Below, piece by piece: positions 1 through 6,461 of a stretch of 9,631 bases of DNA (positions within the stretch are counted from its first letter, which is position 1; the number at the start of each line of letters is the position of its first letter). Made by a program: the position numbers and the translations under genes. The stretch comes from Planctomycetes bacterium UBA1135 (lineage in GTDB: Bacteria > Planctomycetota > UBA1135): assembly GCA_002311925.1 (NCBI GenBank), contig DCAK01000046.1, positions 39,096 to 48,726 of the forward strand. The letters are read 5' to 3'. The notes under the pieces were generated by a model, which saw only the letters and a program-made list of their open reading frames with translations, did no database searches and was not told where the DNA came from.

Positions 1-107
1 AGGCTCTCGGCCAAAGTCCGGCCCAACTTTGGGAAAGAATGCTGGGCCGGGCCGACCCGGATTGGAGCTGGCTGAAGCACACTCCCACCGAACCGGAAAG
101 GAACTGA
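1..107 (+). CDS. C-terminal end of an upstream gene (partial), product unknown
   Basis: Reading from base 3, the frame is open to a TGA at 105-107 and encodes about 34 residues, ending in ADPDWSWLKHTPTEPERN. The composition (several Trp, acidic and Pro residues) and G/C-rich third positions look more like real protein than the competing frame that runs open into mqnC. The product cannot be named from so short a tail. It is on the same strand as mqnC and ends 38 nt before it, so the two may be partly co-transcribed; the candidate mqnC promoter begins 2 nt after this stop. A non-coding origin cannot be excluded. Confidence 0.45.
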   Translation, partial: ALGQSPAQLWERMLGRADPDWSWLKHTPTEPERN

Positions 108-108
108 A

Positions 109-137
109 GTCGGAAGGGTTTTTGGAATCCCTAGACT
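109..137 (+). promoter_or_regulatory. Candidate promoter of mqnC for a leaderless mRNA
   Basis: GTCGGA (109-114), a 17-nt spacer, then TAGACT (132-137) lie exactly 8 nt before the ATG at 146. TAGACT keeps the key T1, A2 and T6 of a -10 box (TANNNT), and transcription would begin at or next to the start codon. The same arrangement with the same distances lies before mqnE. The -35-like hexamer is not a TTGACA match, so its role is inferred only from its recurrence. Confidence 0.4.
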
Positions 138-145
138 GTGAACCC

Positions 146-1312
146 ATGAGCGCATTGAGCAGCGTCGTCGAAAGGGCCTGGACCGGGTCGAGGATTTCCT
201 CCGAGGAGGCGGTCCTCCTCCACCGGGAGGCCGGCCTGCCTCTCCTGGCGACCTTGGCCGACGAAATCCGCCGGAGAAAGCACCCCGACGGGGTGGTGAC
301 CTACATCATCGACCGGAACCTGAATCCGACCAACGTCTGCGTGACGGATTGCGGGTTTTGCGCCTTTTACGCTAAGCCGGGCGACGAAGCCAAGGCCTGG
401 CTCCTCGACCGGGAATCCATCTACGCCAAGGTCCAGGAAACCATGGATGTGGGCGGGGTCCAAATTCTCATGCAGGGTGGGCACCATCCCGAGTTGGGAG
501 TGGAATGGTTCGAGGAGCTTCTCTCCGACCTCAAGCGCAAATGGCCCGACCTCCATCTTCATGCGATGTCCCCACCCGAGATTGAGCATCTTTCTCGAGT
601 CTCAAAAATCCCGACCCTTGAGGTCCTGGAGAGACTTCAGGCCTCCGGAATGGATTCCATGCCGGGTGGCGGCGCCGAAATCCTGGTGGACCGGGTCCGC
701 AAGCTCATCGCTCCGCGAAAAACCAAGACCGCCGATTGGTTGAGAATCATGGAGGAGGCCCATTCCCTGGGAATGAGAACCACCGCCACGATGATGTTCG
801 GCCATGTCGAGACCGTCGAGGAACGCATCCAGCACCTGGCCCTCCTGCGCGACCTTCAGGACCGAACCGGAGGATTCACCGCCTTCATTGATTGGACCTT
901 TCAGCCAGGGGAAAACCCGCTTGGGGACAAGCTTCTCGCCGAGGGCTGGAGAAAGGCCACCCATGTCGAGTACCTGCGGACCACCGCCGTGGCCCGCATC
1001 TTCCTGGACAATTTCGACAATCTCCAGGCAAGCTTCGTCACCCAAGGCGCCGAAACGGCCGCCATCTCCCTGCGGATGGGGGTCAACGACTTCGGAAGCG
1101 CCATGCTGGAGGAGAACGTGGTGTCGGCCGCCGGGTGCTCTGAATTGGTTCCGCTCCAAGACATGGAAACCAGGATTCGAGAGGCAGGGTTCACCCCCAG
1201 GCAACGCAACCAGCGATACGACATCATCGATTCCAGGGGGCCCGTGGTGGCGGGGACGGAGGTTCGGGAAGAAGGAAGGGCTACTCAGCCCGCGGTGCCG
1301 TCTGGACGATGA
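146..1312 (+). CDS. mqnC: Cyclic dehypoxanthine futalosine synthase (radical SAM) MqnC
   Basis: A radical SAM enzyme that cyclises dehypoxanthine futalosine in the futalosine route to menaquinone; cytosolic, 4Fe-4S and SAM dependent. The protein is 388 aa from ATG 146. The cluster motif CVTDCGFC (Cys65, Cys69, Cys72) follows the family stretch GVVTYIIDRN. Further MqnC hallmarks are QGGHHPELGVEWF, HLHAMSPPEI, MPGGGAEIL, MFGHVETVEERIQHL and FIDWTFQPGENPL. The WTFQP stretch separates it from the paralogue MqnE, which has PLAFHP. Open sequence upstream allows ATG 29, or TTG 122 with GGAAGGG 3 nt before it. ATG 146 was chosen because family proteins begin close to this point and a -10-like TAGACT sits 8 nt upstream, inside any longer version. 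The last 20 or so residues go past the usual family end and lie antisense to the 3' end of the ClC gene (32-bp overlap). Product call is firm; the start is less sure. Confidence 0.93.
   Translation: MSALSSVVERAWTGSRISSEEAVLLHREAGLPLLATLADEIRRRKHPDGVVTYIIDRNLNPTNVCVTDCGFCAFYAKPGDEAKAWLLDRESIYAKVQETMDVGGVQILMQGGHHPELGVEWFEELLSDLKRKWPDLHLHAMSPPEIEHLSRVSKIPTLEVLERLQASGMDSMPGGGAEILVDRVRKLIAPRKTKTADWLRIMEEAHSLGMRTTATMMFGHVETVEERIQHLALLRDLQDRTGGFTAFIDWTFQPGENPLGDKLLAEGWRKATHVEYLRTTAVARIFLDNFDNLQASFVTQGAETAAISLRMGVNDFGSAMLEENVVSAAGCSELVPLQDMETRIREAGFTPRQRNQRYDIIDSRGPVVAGTEVREEGRATQPAVPSGR
1278..1291 (-). terminator. Weak candidate terminator hairpin of the HTH-EIIA/ClC operon
   Basis: A perfect 5-bp stem with a 4-nt loop (GGGCT-GAGT-AGCCC on the minus strand) contains the ClC stop codon and is followed by TTCCTTCTTCCC, which is pyrimidine-rich but not a run of T. 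The stem is short and lies within the mqnC reading frame, so it may be chance. Confidence 0.22.
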
Positions 1313-3005
1313 GTTCGCGGCGGTAGCGGTCGAAGAGGGTCGATTTGGAAACGGTTCCAAGGAAGGAGCCGTCCTCCTTCACCACCGGCAAGACCCAGGA
1401 ACCCGATTCCTCGAACAGGTTCAGGGCCGATTGGAGACTGTCCAACTCCCCCACCATGGGAACATCCGAGTCCATCGCGGTTTCCACCGGTGTGAGTCGG
1501 CGCAGGTCCGGGTCGAGAATGATGCCTCGGAGAGTCGTGATGTCGAGCATCCCCAGCAGCCTTCCCGCCGGGTCCAACACCGCGAAATGGTTGCGGCGGG
1601 TTTCGGGCAATAGAGCGGCGAGGTCTTCGAGAGTGGAACCCTCGGGAACCATCGGGGCATCCGAATCCAGGATTTCGGCAACCCTAAAATCCTCCAGAAT
1701 CCGCCTGTCGGTTCCGGGCCGGAGCAGGCGACCCTCCTCGGCCAGGTTCCACGTGTAGAAGGAATGGCGCAGGAAGGTCCTGGAAACCAGGGCGCTGATG
1801 ACCGCGACCAGAACCAGGGGAAGAACCTGGTCCCACCCATGGGTGGTCTCCAGCACCAGGAAAATCCCGGTGAAGGGAGCTTGCATGGCACCGGCGACAC
1901 AGCCCGCCATGGCCAAAAGGGCGAAGAAACTCGGGTCGGCCGCCCATCCTTCCCCCCCGCCAAGAAGGGTGCCAAAAGCTTGGCCAAGGAGAGCTCCGAG
2001 GACCAAGGAGGGGGCGAAGATTCCCCCCGGGGCGCGGGTGCCCAGGGTGGCGGTCGTGGCGACGAACTTGGCCGCCAACATCCCGAGAAGAATCCAGGGG
2101 CCGGTTTCGGTCAATCCGGAAAGCGCCTCCCCGACCACTCCGTAGCCTTCTCCGATTGCGTGGGGAGAAGCCAATCCGATGAGGCCGACCAGGAGGCCTC
2201 CGCCGGCCGCCACCATGCACAAACCCCAGGGTCCTCCCCTTCGGCGCGAGCGGGTGAGAGATTCCACCTTGAAGATGGCCCGCACAAGGGCAACCGAGAG
2301 CAGTCCGCAGAGGGCGCCCAGAAGGACGCTCCAGCCCAGATCCGAGCTGCTCCATTCGTAGGTTCCGGCTGTGAAAGCCCCTTCCGACCCAAGGACGGCC
2401 CGGCCGATTTCGGTGGCGACGATTGCGCTGACTCCCAGGGGTATCACTGACGCGAGGGTCCACTCCGCCAGAACGACCTCGGTCGCGAAGATGAGGCCGG
2501 TGAGAGGCGCGTTGAAGATGGCCCCGATTCCACCGGCCACCCCGCAGGCAAGGAGGAGGGTGCGTTGGCGCTGGGCGACCCGGGCCACTCCGCCCACCGC
2601 GCTGCCCACCGCCGCGGCGCTGAAGGCGGTGGGGCCTTCGAGGCCGGCAGAACCCCCGCTCGCCACATTGACCAGGGAACCCACCAGCCGGCTGAAGATG
2701 GACCTCCTGGGAAGGTATCCACCCTTGCGGGTCACTGCTTCAAGGACCGAAGAGACCCCGTGGCTTCCCTTTTCCTTGAAGCCGACGCGAATCACCCAGA
2801 CCGCGAAGAAGGCGCCCACCGCGGGAAGAAGAAAGCCGAGGGGTTGGTCCCGCATCGGACCCAGGGCATCGAAGAGGCGATGCACCCCGCCTCGCAGGAC
2901 CACGGCCACGCCGGAGCTGGCAACCCCGACGAGCGCGGCGAGGCCGGCGAGAATCCACAGGTCGGCCCTTGCCCCGTGAGCGTGATGAACCTTGTCGTCG
3001 GTCAT
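1281..3005 (-). CDS. ClC-family chloride channel/transporter with C-terminal CBS pair
   Basis: A polytopic inner-membrane anion channel or exchanger (574 aa). The membrane domain spans roughly residues 12-415 and carries the three ClC anion-pathway motifs: GSHGV (80-84, Ser81 matching Ser107 of E. coli ClC), GLEGP (121-125, with the external gating Glu123) and GGIFAP (327-332). Residues 440-565 form two CBS domains, usual sites for adenine nucleotide control. In the ungapped alignment of LTGLIFATEVV with E. coli LAGILFIIEEM, the internal proton glutamate (E. coli Glu203) is Val177, while Glu176 matches Glu202. Val at this place is typical of ClC channels, so coupling to protons is uncertain. 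The ATG overlaps the TGA of the upstream HTH-EIIA gene (ATGA), implying translational coupling. The 3' end overlaps mqnC by 32 bp. The family is certain; transport mode and substrate are inferred. Confidence 0.93.
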   Translation of the reverse strand: MTDDKVHHAHGARADLWILAGLAALVGVASSGVAVVLRGGVHRLFDALGPMRDQPLGFLLPAVGAFFAVWVIRVGFKEKGSHGVSSVLEAVTRKGGYLPRRSIFSRLVGSLVNVASGGSAGLEGPTAFSAAAVGSAVGGVARVAQRQRTLLLACGVAGGIGAIFNAPLTGLIFATEVVLAEWTLASVIPLGVSAIVATEIGRAVLGSEGAFTAGTYEWSSSDLGWSVLLGALCGLLSVALVRAIFKVESLTRSRRRGGPWGLCMVAAGGGLLVGLIGLASPHAIGEGYGVVGEALSGLTETGPWILLGMLAAKFVATTATLGTRAPGGIFAPSLVLGALLGQAFGTLLGGGEGWAADPSFFALLAMAGCVAGAMQAPFTGIFLVLETTHGWDQVLPLVLVAVISALVSRTFLRHSFYTWNLAEEGRLLRPGTDRRILEDFRVAEILDSDAPMVPEGSTLEDLAALLPETRRNHFAVLDPAGRLLGMLDITTLRGIILDPDLRRLTPVETAMDSDVPMVGELDSLQSALNLFEESGSWVLPVVKEDGSFLGTVSKSTLFDRYRRELIVQTAPRAE

Positions 3006-3673
3006 GAGGTTCGAGGCTCCAAGCGTTCGAGAACTTCAAAAACATTTTCGTCGGGGGCTCTCTCTCTCAGGACGCTCTCGAAACTTTCATCCTTGAGAAG
3101 GAAGGCCGCCCGGGAAAGCACCTTGAGATGGGAGGCCGGGTTGGGATTCACCAGAAGAATCAGGGTGTGAACATCCTCCCCATCCAAAGCCTTCCAATCG
3201 AGAGGGGAGGCGGGGTAACCGATGGCGACAAGAGGCTGGTCGGAAAACTCGGCGGAAGGCTGCCGGGGATGAGGCAACGCGATTCCCTTTCCCAACCCGG
3301 TGGAAGCAAGATCCTCCCGACCCAGAAGCTGCTCAAGAAGGCGTTCCCGGTCCTTGCTTTCCTCCAGCGGCAGACGGCCCACGAGGCCCTCAAGCAGGGC
3401 GGCCGGGCTATTCCCCGCCACTTCACGGTGGATTCCGCCTCTTTCCAGGGCGGCGGTGAAGGGCCTGGAATCCACGACGGCCTCTTCGGAATCGCCGACG
3501 CTTCGCTGAAGCCGAATCCCGTTTTCCTTGGCCCAGGCGTCCAATTCGTCCGGGTCGAAACGGAATTCTCCACTCGGACGCATGGCGCCCAGTGAACCCT
3601 GCCGCGCCCAGCGGCGGACGGTGTCGGGAGAAACCCCGAGCATGGCGGCGGCCTCCTTCAGGTCCATGGGCAT
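3002..3673 (-). CDS. Excisionase-type HTH protein fused to a PTS EIIA (PtsN-like) domain
   Basis: A 223-aa two-domain protein. Residues 3-52 form a MerR/excisionase-type helix-turn-helix (LKEAAAMLGVSPDTVRRWAR, then FRFDPDELDAW), which binds DNA or a partner. Residues about 70-220 form a type 2 PTS EIIA domain with the signature GLGKGIALPH, whose His135 is the expected phosphorylation site; a second conserved His lies in SHLKVL (His182). No sugar permease domains are present, so a regulatory role like that of EIIA-Ntr is more likely than sugar uptake. Two in-frame ATGs (3673, 3667) are possible; neither has a clear ribosome binding site. The frame stays open far upstream, but that part is antisense to mqnE and is rejected. 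The gene overlaps the ClC gene by 4 nt, so the two are almost surely co-expressed. Its target is unknown; control of the ClC protein, of its own operon or of mqnE are open ideas. Confidence 0.88.
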   Translation of the reverse strand: MPMDLKEAAAMLGVSPDTVRRWARQGSLGAMRPSGEFRFDPDELDAWAKENGIRLQRSVGDSEEAVVDSRPFTAALERGGIHREVAGNSPAALLEGLVGRLPLEESKDRERLLEQLLGREDLASTGLGKGIALPHPRQPSAEFSDQPLVAIGYPASPLDWKALDGEDVHTLILLVNPNPASHLKVLSRAAFLLKDESFESVLRERAPDENVFEVLERLEPRTS

Positions 3674-3675
3674 GG

Positions 3676-3704
3676 GTCGGCTTTGAAGCGGAGAATTGTA
3701 GACT
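3676..3704 (+). promoter_or_regulatory. Candidate promoter of mqnE-mqnA for a leaderless mRNA
   Basis: GTCGGC (3676-3681), a 17-nt spacer, then TAGACT (3699-3704) end 8 nt before the mqnE ATG. Hexamers, spacer and distance to ATG match those before mqnC. No Shine-Dalgarno sequence lies before the ATG, which agrees with a leaderless start. The first bases of the -35-like hexamer sit just upstream of the divergent gene's start codon. Confidence 0.42.
3695..3700 (-). promoter_or_regulatory. Candidate -10 box of the HTH-EIIA/ClC operon
   Basis: TACAAT on the minus strand matches TATAAT at 5 of 6 bases and ends 21 nt before ATG 3673, allowing a short leader of about 15 nt. No convincing -35 box is seen; it would lie within the first codons of mqnE. 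The box overlaps the mqnE TAGACT by 2 bp, so the two promoters would compete. Confidence 0.28.
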
Positions 3705-3711
3705 AGTCCAC
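3698..3711. promoter_or_regulatory. Operator-like palindrome between mqnE and the HTH-EIIA gene
   Basis: GTAGACTAGTCCAC is an imperfect 14-bp inverted repeat (6 of 7 base pairs), built around the perfect 8-bp palindrome GACTAGTC at 3701-3708. It covers the mqnE -10 box and touches the opposing TACAAT. A dimeric regulator bound here would affect both directions. The divergently encoded HTH-EIIA protein is the obvious candidate, but this is inference only. Confidence 0.25.
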
Positions 3712-3712
3712 C

Positions 3713-4822
3713 ATGGAGCTCGCTGTATCCCAACTTGAAGAAAGGGCTGCGCGGGCGGGCCTGGAAGGAATCGCCGCCAAGGTCCTCGAGGGCACGCGGC
3801 TCGACGCCGCCGACGGCCTCGCCCTCTACCAGACCTCCGACCTGCCCCTGCTGGGCCTGTTGGCCGACCATGTCCGGGAGCGCATGCACGGAGAAACCTG
3901 CTTCTACAACGTCAACATTCACGTCAATTACACCAATTGGTGCAACAAGTTCTGTTCCTTCTGCGCATTTCAGCGGCGCCCCAAGGACGAGGGGGCCTAT
4001 TGCATGAGCCCGGAGCAGGTGCATGACGCGATCGCCGAGGCCAACCCCGAGGCCACCGAGGTCCACATGGTCGCCGGTGTGTGGCCGGCCCTGGAATACG
4101 ACTACTTCCTGGAAATCCTTCGGGCGGCAAAGAGCGCCCGGCCCTCCATTCATGTGAAGGCCTTCACCATGGTCGAAATTGACCAGATCGTGAAGACCGC
4201 GGGAAAGCCCCTTCTGGATGTCCTGGCGGACCTCAAGGAAGCCGGCCTGGATTCCCTCACCGGCGGCGGCGCCGAAATCTTCAGCGAGAGGGTTCGCCAG
4301 GACCTCTATCCCAACAAGATGGGAGCCGAGCGCTGGTTGGAGCTTGCCGGTGAGATCCACAGGGCCGGTTTCCGGAACAATTGCACCATGCTCTACGGGA
4401 TGACGGAGACCCTCGAGGAGAGGGTCGACCATCTGGGGCGCCTCCGCGATCTCCAGGACAAGACTTCGGGCTTCCAGGCCTACATTCCTCTCGCATTCCA
4501 TCCGGCCAACACCAAGCTCGACCACCTTCCCTACCCCAGCCCGGACGAGAGATTGCGGTCCATCGCCATTGGACGTCTCTTTCTCGACAATGTCCCCCAC
4601 GTCAAGGCCTATTGGGTGATGTTGGGGATTTCCGTCGCCCAGACTTCCCTCGCCTGGGGGGCCAACGACCTCGACGGAACCGTTTCCCAGGAACGCATCT
4701 ACCACGATGCCGGAGCCGAAACCCCGGAAATCCTTTCCCGGGAACGCCTCCTCCACCTCATCCGCGGAGCAGGCAGAGTTCCGGTCGAACGCGACACCCT
4801 CTACAAGCCCATCGAGGCCTGA
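3713..4822 (+). CDS. mqnE: Aminofutalosine synthase (radical SAM) MqnE
   Basis: A radical SAM enzyme that adds the adenosyl radical of SAM to 3-enolpyruvyl-benzoate, giving 6-amino-6-deoxyfutalosine, an early step of futalosine-type menaquinone synthesis. The 369-aa protein has the cluster motif CNKFCSFC (Cys77, Cys81, Cys84), then HVKAFTMVEI, LTGGGAEIF, MLYGMTETLEERVDHL, LRDLQDKTSGFQ and IPLAFHPANT; the last marks MqnE rather than MqnC. The usual VGGLHP-like segment reads MVAGVWP here, so the His of that motif is Trp. It is a paralogue of the MqnC encoded 2.4 kb upstream. ATG 3713 is the only sensible start, without a Shine-Dalgarno sequence but 8 nt after TAGACT. mqnA follows after 3 nt, so the two form an operon. 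The product call is firm. Confidence 0.93.
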   Translation: MELAVSQLEERAARAGLEGIAAKVLEGTRLDAADGLALYQTSDLPLLGLLADHVRERMHGETCFYNVNIHVNYTNWCNKFCSFCAFQRRPKDEGAYCMSPEQVHDAIAEANPEATEVHMVAGVWPALEYDYFLEILRAAKSARPSIHVKAFTMVEIDQIVKTAGKPLLDVLADLKEAGLDSLTGGGAEIFSERVRQDLYPNKMGAERWLELAGEIHRAGFRNNCTMLYGMTETLEERVDHLGRLRDLQDKTSGFQAYIPLAFHPANTKLDHLPYPSPDERLRSIAIGRLFLDNVPHVKAYWVMLGISVAQTSLAWGANDLDGTVSQERIYHDAGAETPEILSRERLLHLIRGAGRVPVERDTLYKPIEA

Positions 4823-4825
4823 CGG

Positions 4826-5596
4826 ATGCTCTCCCTGGGAACCGTTCCCTATCTCGTGGGGAAGCCCCTGATTCACGGCTTGGATCAGAATCCAGGCATT
4901 CGCCTGGTGGAAGATTCTCCAGCGAATCTGGGCGTCGATCTGAAGGAAGGTTCTCTGGATGCGGCGCTGGCCTCCTCGGTTTTCGCGCTGGGGGAATCCC
5001 CCCTCCCCTTCTGGACGGACGGCCCCCTGGTGGCCTGCGACGGCCCGGCGCGCTCGGTCCTCGTCCTCGTCCGGCCCGGCCTCCCTTCACCGTCGGGGAT
5101 TCGAACCCTGCTCCTGGACCCCTCCAGTCGAACCGGCCGGGAATTGGCCCTGTTGATTCTCGAAGAATCCTACGGCGCCAGGCCCTTGACCCAGGAAACG
5201 ACCCCGGGCGCCGACCCCTTCTCCCTCGGCGCAGACGCCGTCCAAATCATCGGCGACGCGGCCCTGTCGGCCCGCGCTCGTGTCCAAGAAGGATGGGCCC
5301 TGCTGGATCTCGGGGAGGAATGGAAAAATCTCACCCAGCTTCCCTTCGTCTTCGCGGGTTGGGTGGGAAGACCCGGATTCGACCCCGCCAGCGTGGGGGA
5401 CATCCTGGAAACCGCCCTTGAAAGAGGGCTTGCCGCCCGCAATCAAATCGCCCTCGACGCCTCCCCCGACCTTGGGCTCGATGAAGCCGCCCTCAGGCGC
5501 TATCTCTTCGACGACATGAAGTACCACCTTCCCGCGGGTCAGGCAGCTGAGGCCCTGAGGACCTTCGATCGATTGCGGCGCGTTCCCGTTACCTGA
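4826..5596 (+). CDS. mqnA: Chorismate dehydratase MqnA
   Basis: Converts chorismate to 3-enolpyruvyl-benzoate, the first committed step of the futalosine pathway. It has a periplasmic-binding-protein-like fold but no signal peptide, so it acts in the cytosol. The protein is 256 aa. Family features in order: VPYLVGKPL (7-15), DAALASSVFAL (45-55), LDPSSRTGRELALL (97-110; the usual Ser after SRT is Gly), DAVQIIGDAAL (137-147) and DLGEEWKNLTQLPFVFAGW (161-179). The C-terminus has the usual Tyr and hydrophobic pattern (MKYHL) and a final FDRLRR helix. It starts 3 nt after the mqnE stop, so translation is probably coupled. The 3' end overlaps the end of the convergent nuclease gene by 8 bp. MqnD, a homologue in the same superfamily, is a less likely identity because the DLGxEW...LPFVFA block is typical of MqnA. 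Confidence 0.9.
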   Translation: MLSLGTVPYLVGKPLIHGLDQNPGIRLVEDSPANLGVDLKEGSLDAALASSVFALGESPLPFWTDGPLVACDGPARSVLVLVRPGLPSPSGIRTLLLDPSSRTGRELALLILEESYGARPLTQETTPGADPFSLGADAVQIIGDAALSARARVQEGWALLDLGEEWKNLTQLPFVFAGWVGRPGFDPASVGDILETALERGLAARNQIALDASPDLGLDEAALRRYLFDDMKYHLPAGQAAEALRTFDRLRRVPVT

Positions 5597-6461
5597 CGGG
5601 GGAAGCGGTCCCCCTCGCGGTGAAAATTCCCACCACGGGAAAGTGGTCGGAGACTTCCCGAAGTTTCATCCCGGGAAGATCGTCCACCACCGACGCCTCG
5701 ATCAGGCCCGTCGCCAGGGCCGGGGTGAGGAGGAGGTAATCAATGCGCGAGAGGTAGGGCTCGCGGTTGTAGGTCACGCCATCGCTTGCAGCGCACGCGT
5801 CAATCAGGCCTGAATCCAGCAGCACCTTCAAGGTTTCCTTCTCAGGAACCTCATTGAAATCTCCCGCAACCATGGCGCGCAGACCGGGACGCCGACCCCG
5901 GGCGGTGCTGAGGATTTCGGCGATGGCTCGGGCTTCCGCTTCCCGCACCAGGTCCGCTTTTTCATCTCCGTGTTGCGACTTGAGGTGGACCACGTAGATG
6001 TCCCCCGAGAAGGGAGGGCCGAGGCTCACCCGAAGCAGGTCCCGGCGGAACCGCTGCTCCTTGCCGGCGGCGTCGGTGAAGCGCAGGTGGCGGAAAGTCG
6101 CGACCTCCCCCACCTGAATCCTGGAAAGGAGAGCCACATCGATTCCCCGCGAATCGTTCCCTTCAAGAAGAACGACCTGGTACCCCGCGTCGGGGAGAAA
6201 TTCCTTCACCCATTCCTCGAGGAGAAATCGGTTTTCAACCTCCTGGAGACAGAGGATGTCCGCATCCAGCGCCCGCACGACCTGCGCAAGCCGCTCCTTG
6301 CGGGCATCGGTCGTGAAGCTCGGGGTGGTGATTTCGTCCCGCCGGTAGGGGTCGTCCCAGGCGTCGAAAAAATTCTCCACATTCCATGTTGCGACCTTCA
6401 CCGTGGCGGCCTCCTCCTGGATGGCGAAGGGGATGAATGAAAGGAGAAGAACGAGGCTCAT
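5589..6461 (-). CDS. Secreted endonuclease/exonuclease/phosphatase (EEP) family protein
   Basis: A metal-dependent phosphodiesterase of the DNase I-like EEP superfamily (290 aa). The complete catalytic set is visible: TWNVEN (Asn28), LQEVE (Glu74), GIDVALLSR (Asp108), VVHLKSQHGD (His159), AGDFNE (Asp201, Asn203), RIDYLL (Asp241) and SDHFPV (Asp272, His273). The N-terminus (SLVLLLSFIPFAI, then QEEA) looks like a short signal peptide without basic residues, so export is likely but the signal is atypical. The ATG overlaps the TGA of the upstream lipoprotein gene and has no Shine-Dalgarno sequence of its own, implying coupled translation. Its 3' end meets mqnA tail to tail. The substrate could be DNA, RNA, a nucleotide or a phospholipid; the family alone does not decide. 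The OB-fold-like partner favours nucleic acid (inference). Confidence 0.88.
   Translation of the reverse strand: MSLVLLLSFIPFAIQEEAATVKVATWNVENFFDAWDDPYRRDEITTPSFTTDARKERLAQVVRALDADILCLQEVENRFLLEEWVKEFLPDAGYQVVLLEGNDSRGIDVALLSRIQVGEVATFRHLRFTDAAGKEQRFRRDLLRVSLGPPFSGDIYVVHLKSQHGDEKADLVREAEARAIAEILSTARGRRPGLRAMVAGDFNEVPEKETLKVLLDSGLIDACAASDGVTYNREPYLSRIDYLLLTPALATGLIEASVVDDLPGMKLREVSDHFPVVGIFTARGTASPVR

Noticed and set aside
122..124. TTG start for mqnC with GGAAGGG 3 nt upstream
   Set aside because: Possible, but the spacing is short and the start lies before the TAGACT box shared with mqnE; kept only as an alternative.
29..145. N-terminal extension of mqnC from ATG 29
   Set aside because: The 39 added residues are Gly/Pro/charged-rich, unlike the family N-terminus, overlap a more protein-like frame ending at 107, and cross the candidate promoter.
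660..690. Shared GGCGGCGCCGAAATC in mqnC and mqnE (about 4264-4278) as a DNA repeat
   Set aside because: It encodes the conserved GGGAEI motif of two paralogous enzymes; protein homology explains it.
602..1360. 252-codon minus-strand frame over mqnC
   Set aside because: Antisense shadow of a clear radical SAM gene, with composition rich in Gly, Pro and His and no domain.
1764..2979. Several + strand frames of 115-228 codons within the ClC gene
   Set aside because: They are antisense shadows; the minus strand encodes all ClC motifs and CBS domains in one frame.
3674..4876. Long upstream extension of the HTH-EIIA frame on the minus strand
   Set aside because: It is exactly antisense to mqnE, has no recognisable domain, and the HTH domain begins naturally at ATG 3673.
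5598..5614. GGGGG-7 nt-CCCCC hairpin after mqnA as a terminator
   Set aside because: Only five base pairs, no T run after it on either strand, and it lies within the EEP coding end.
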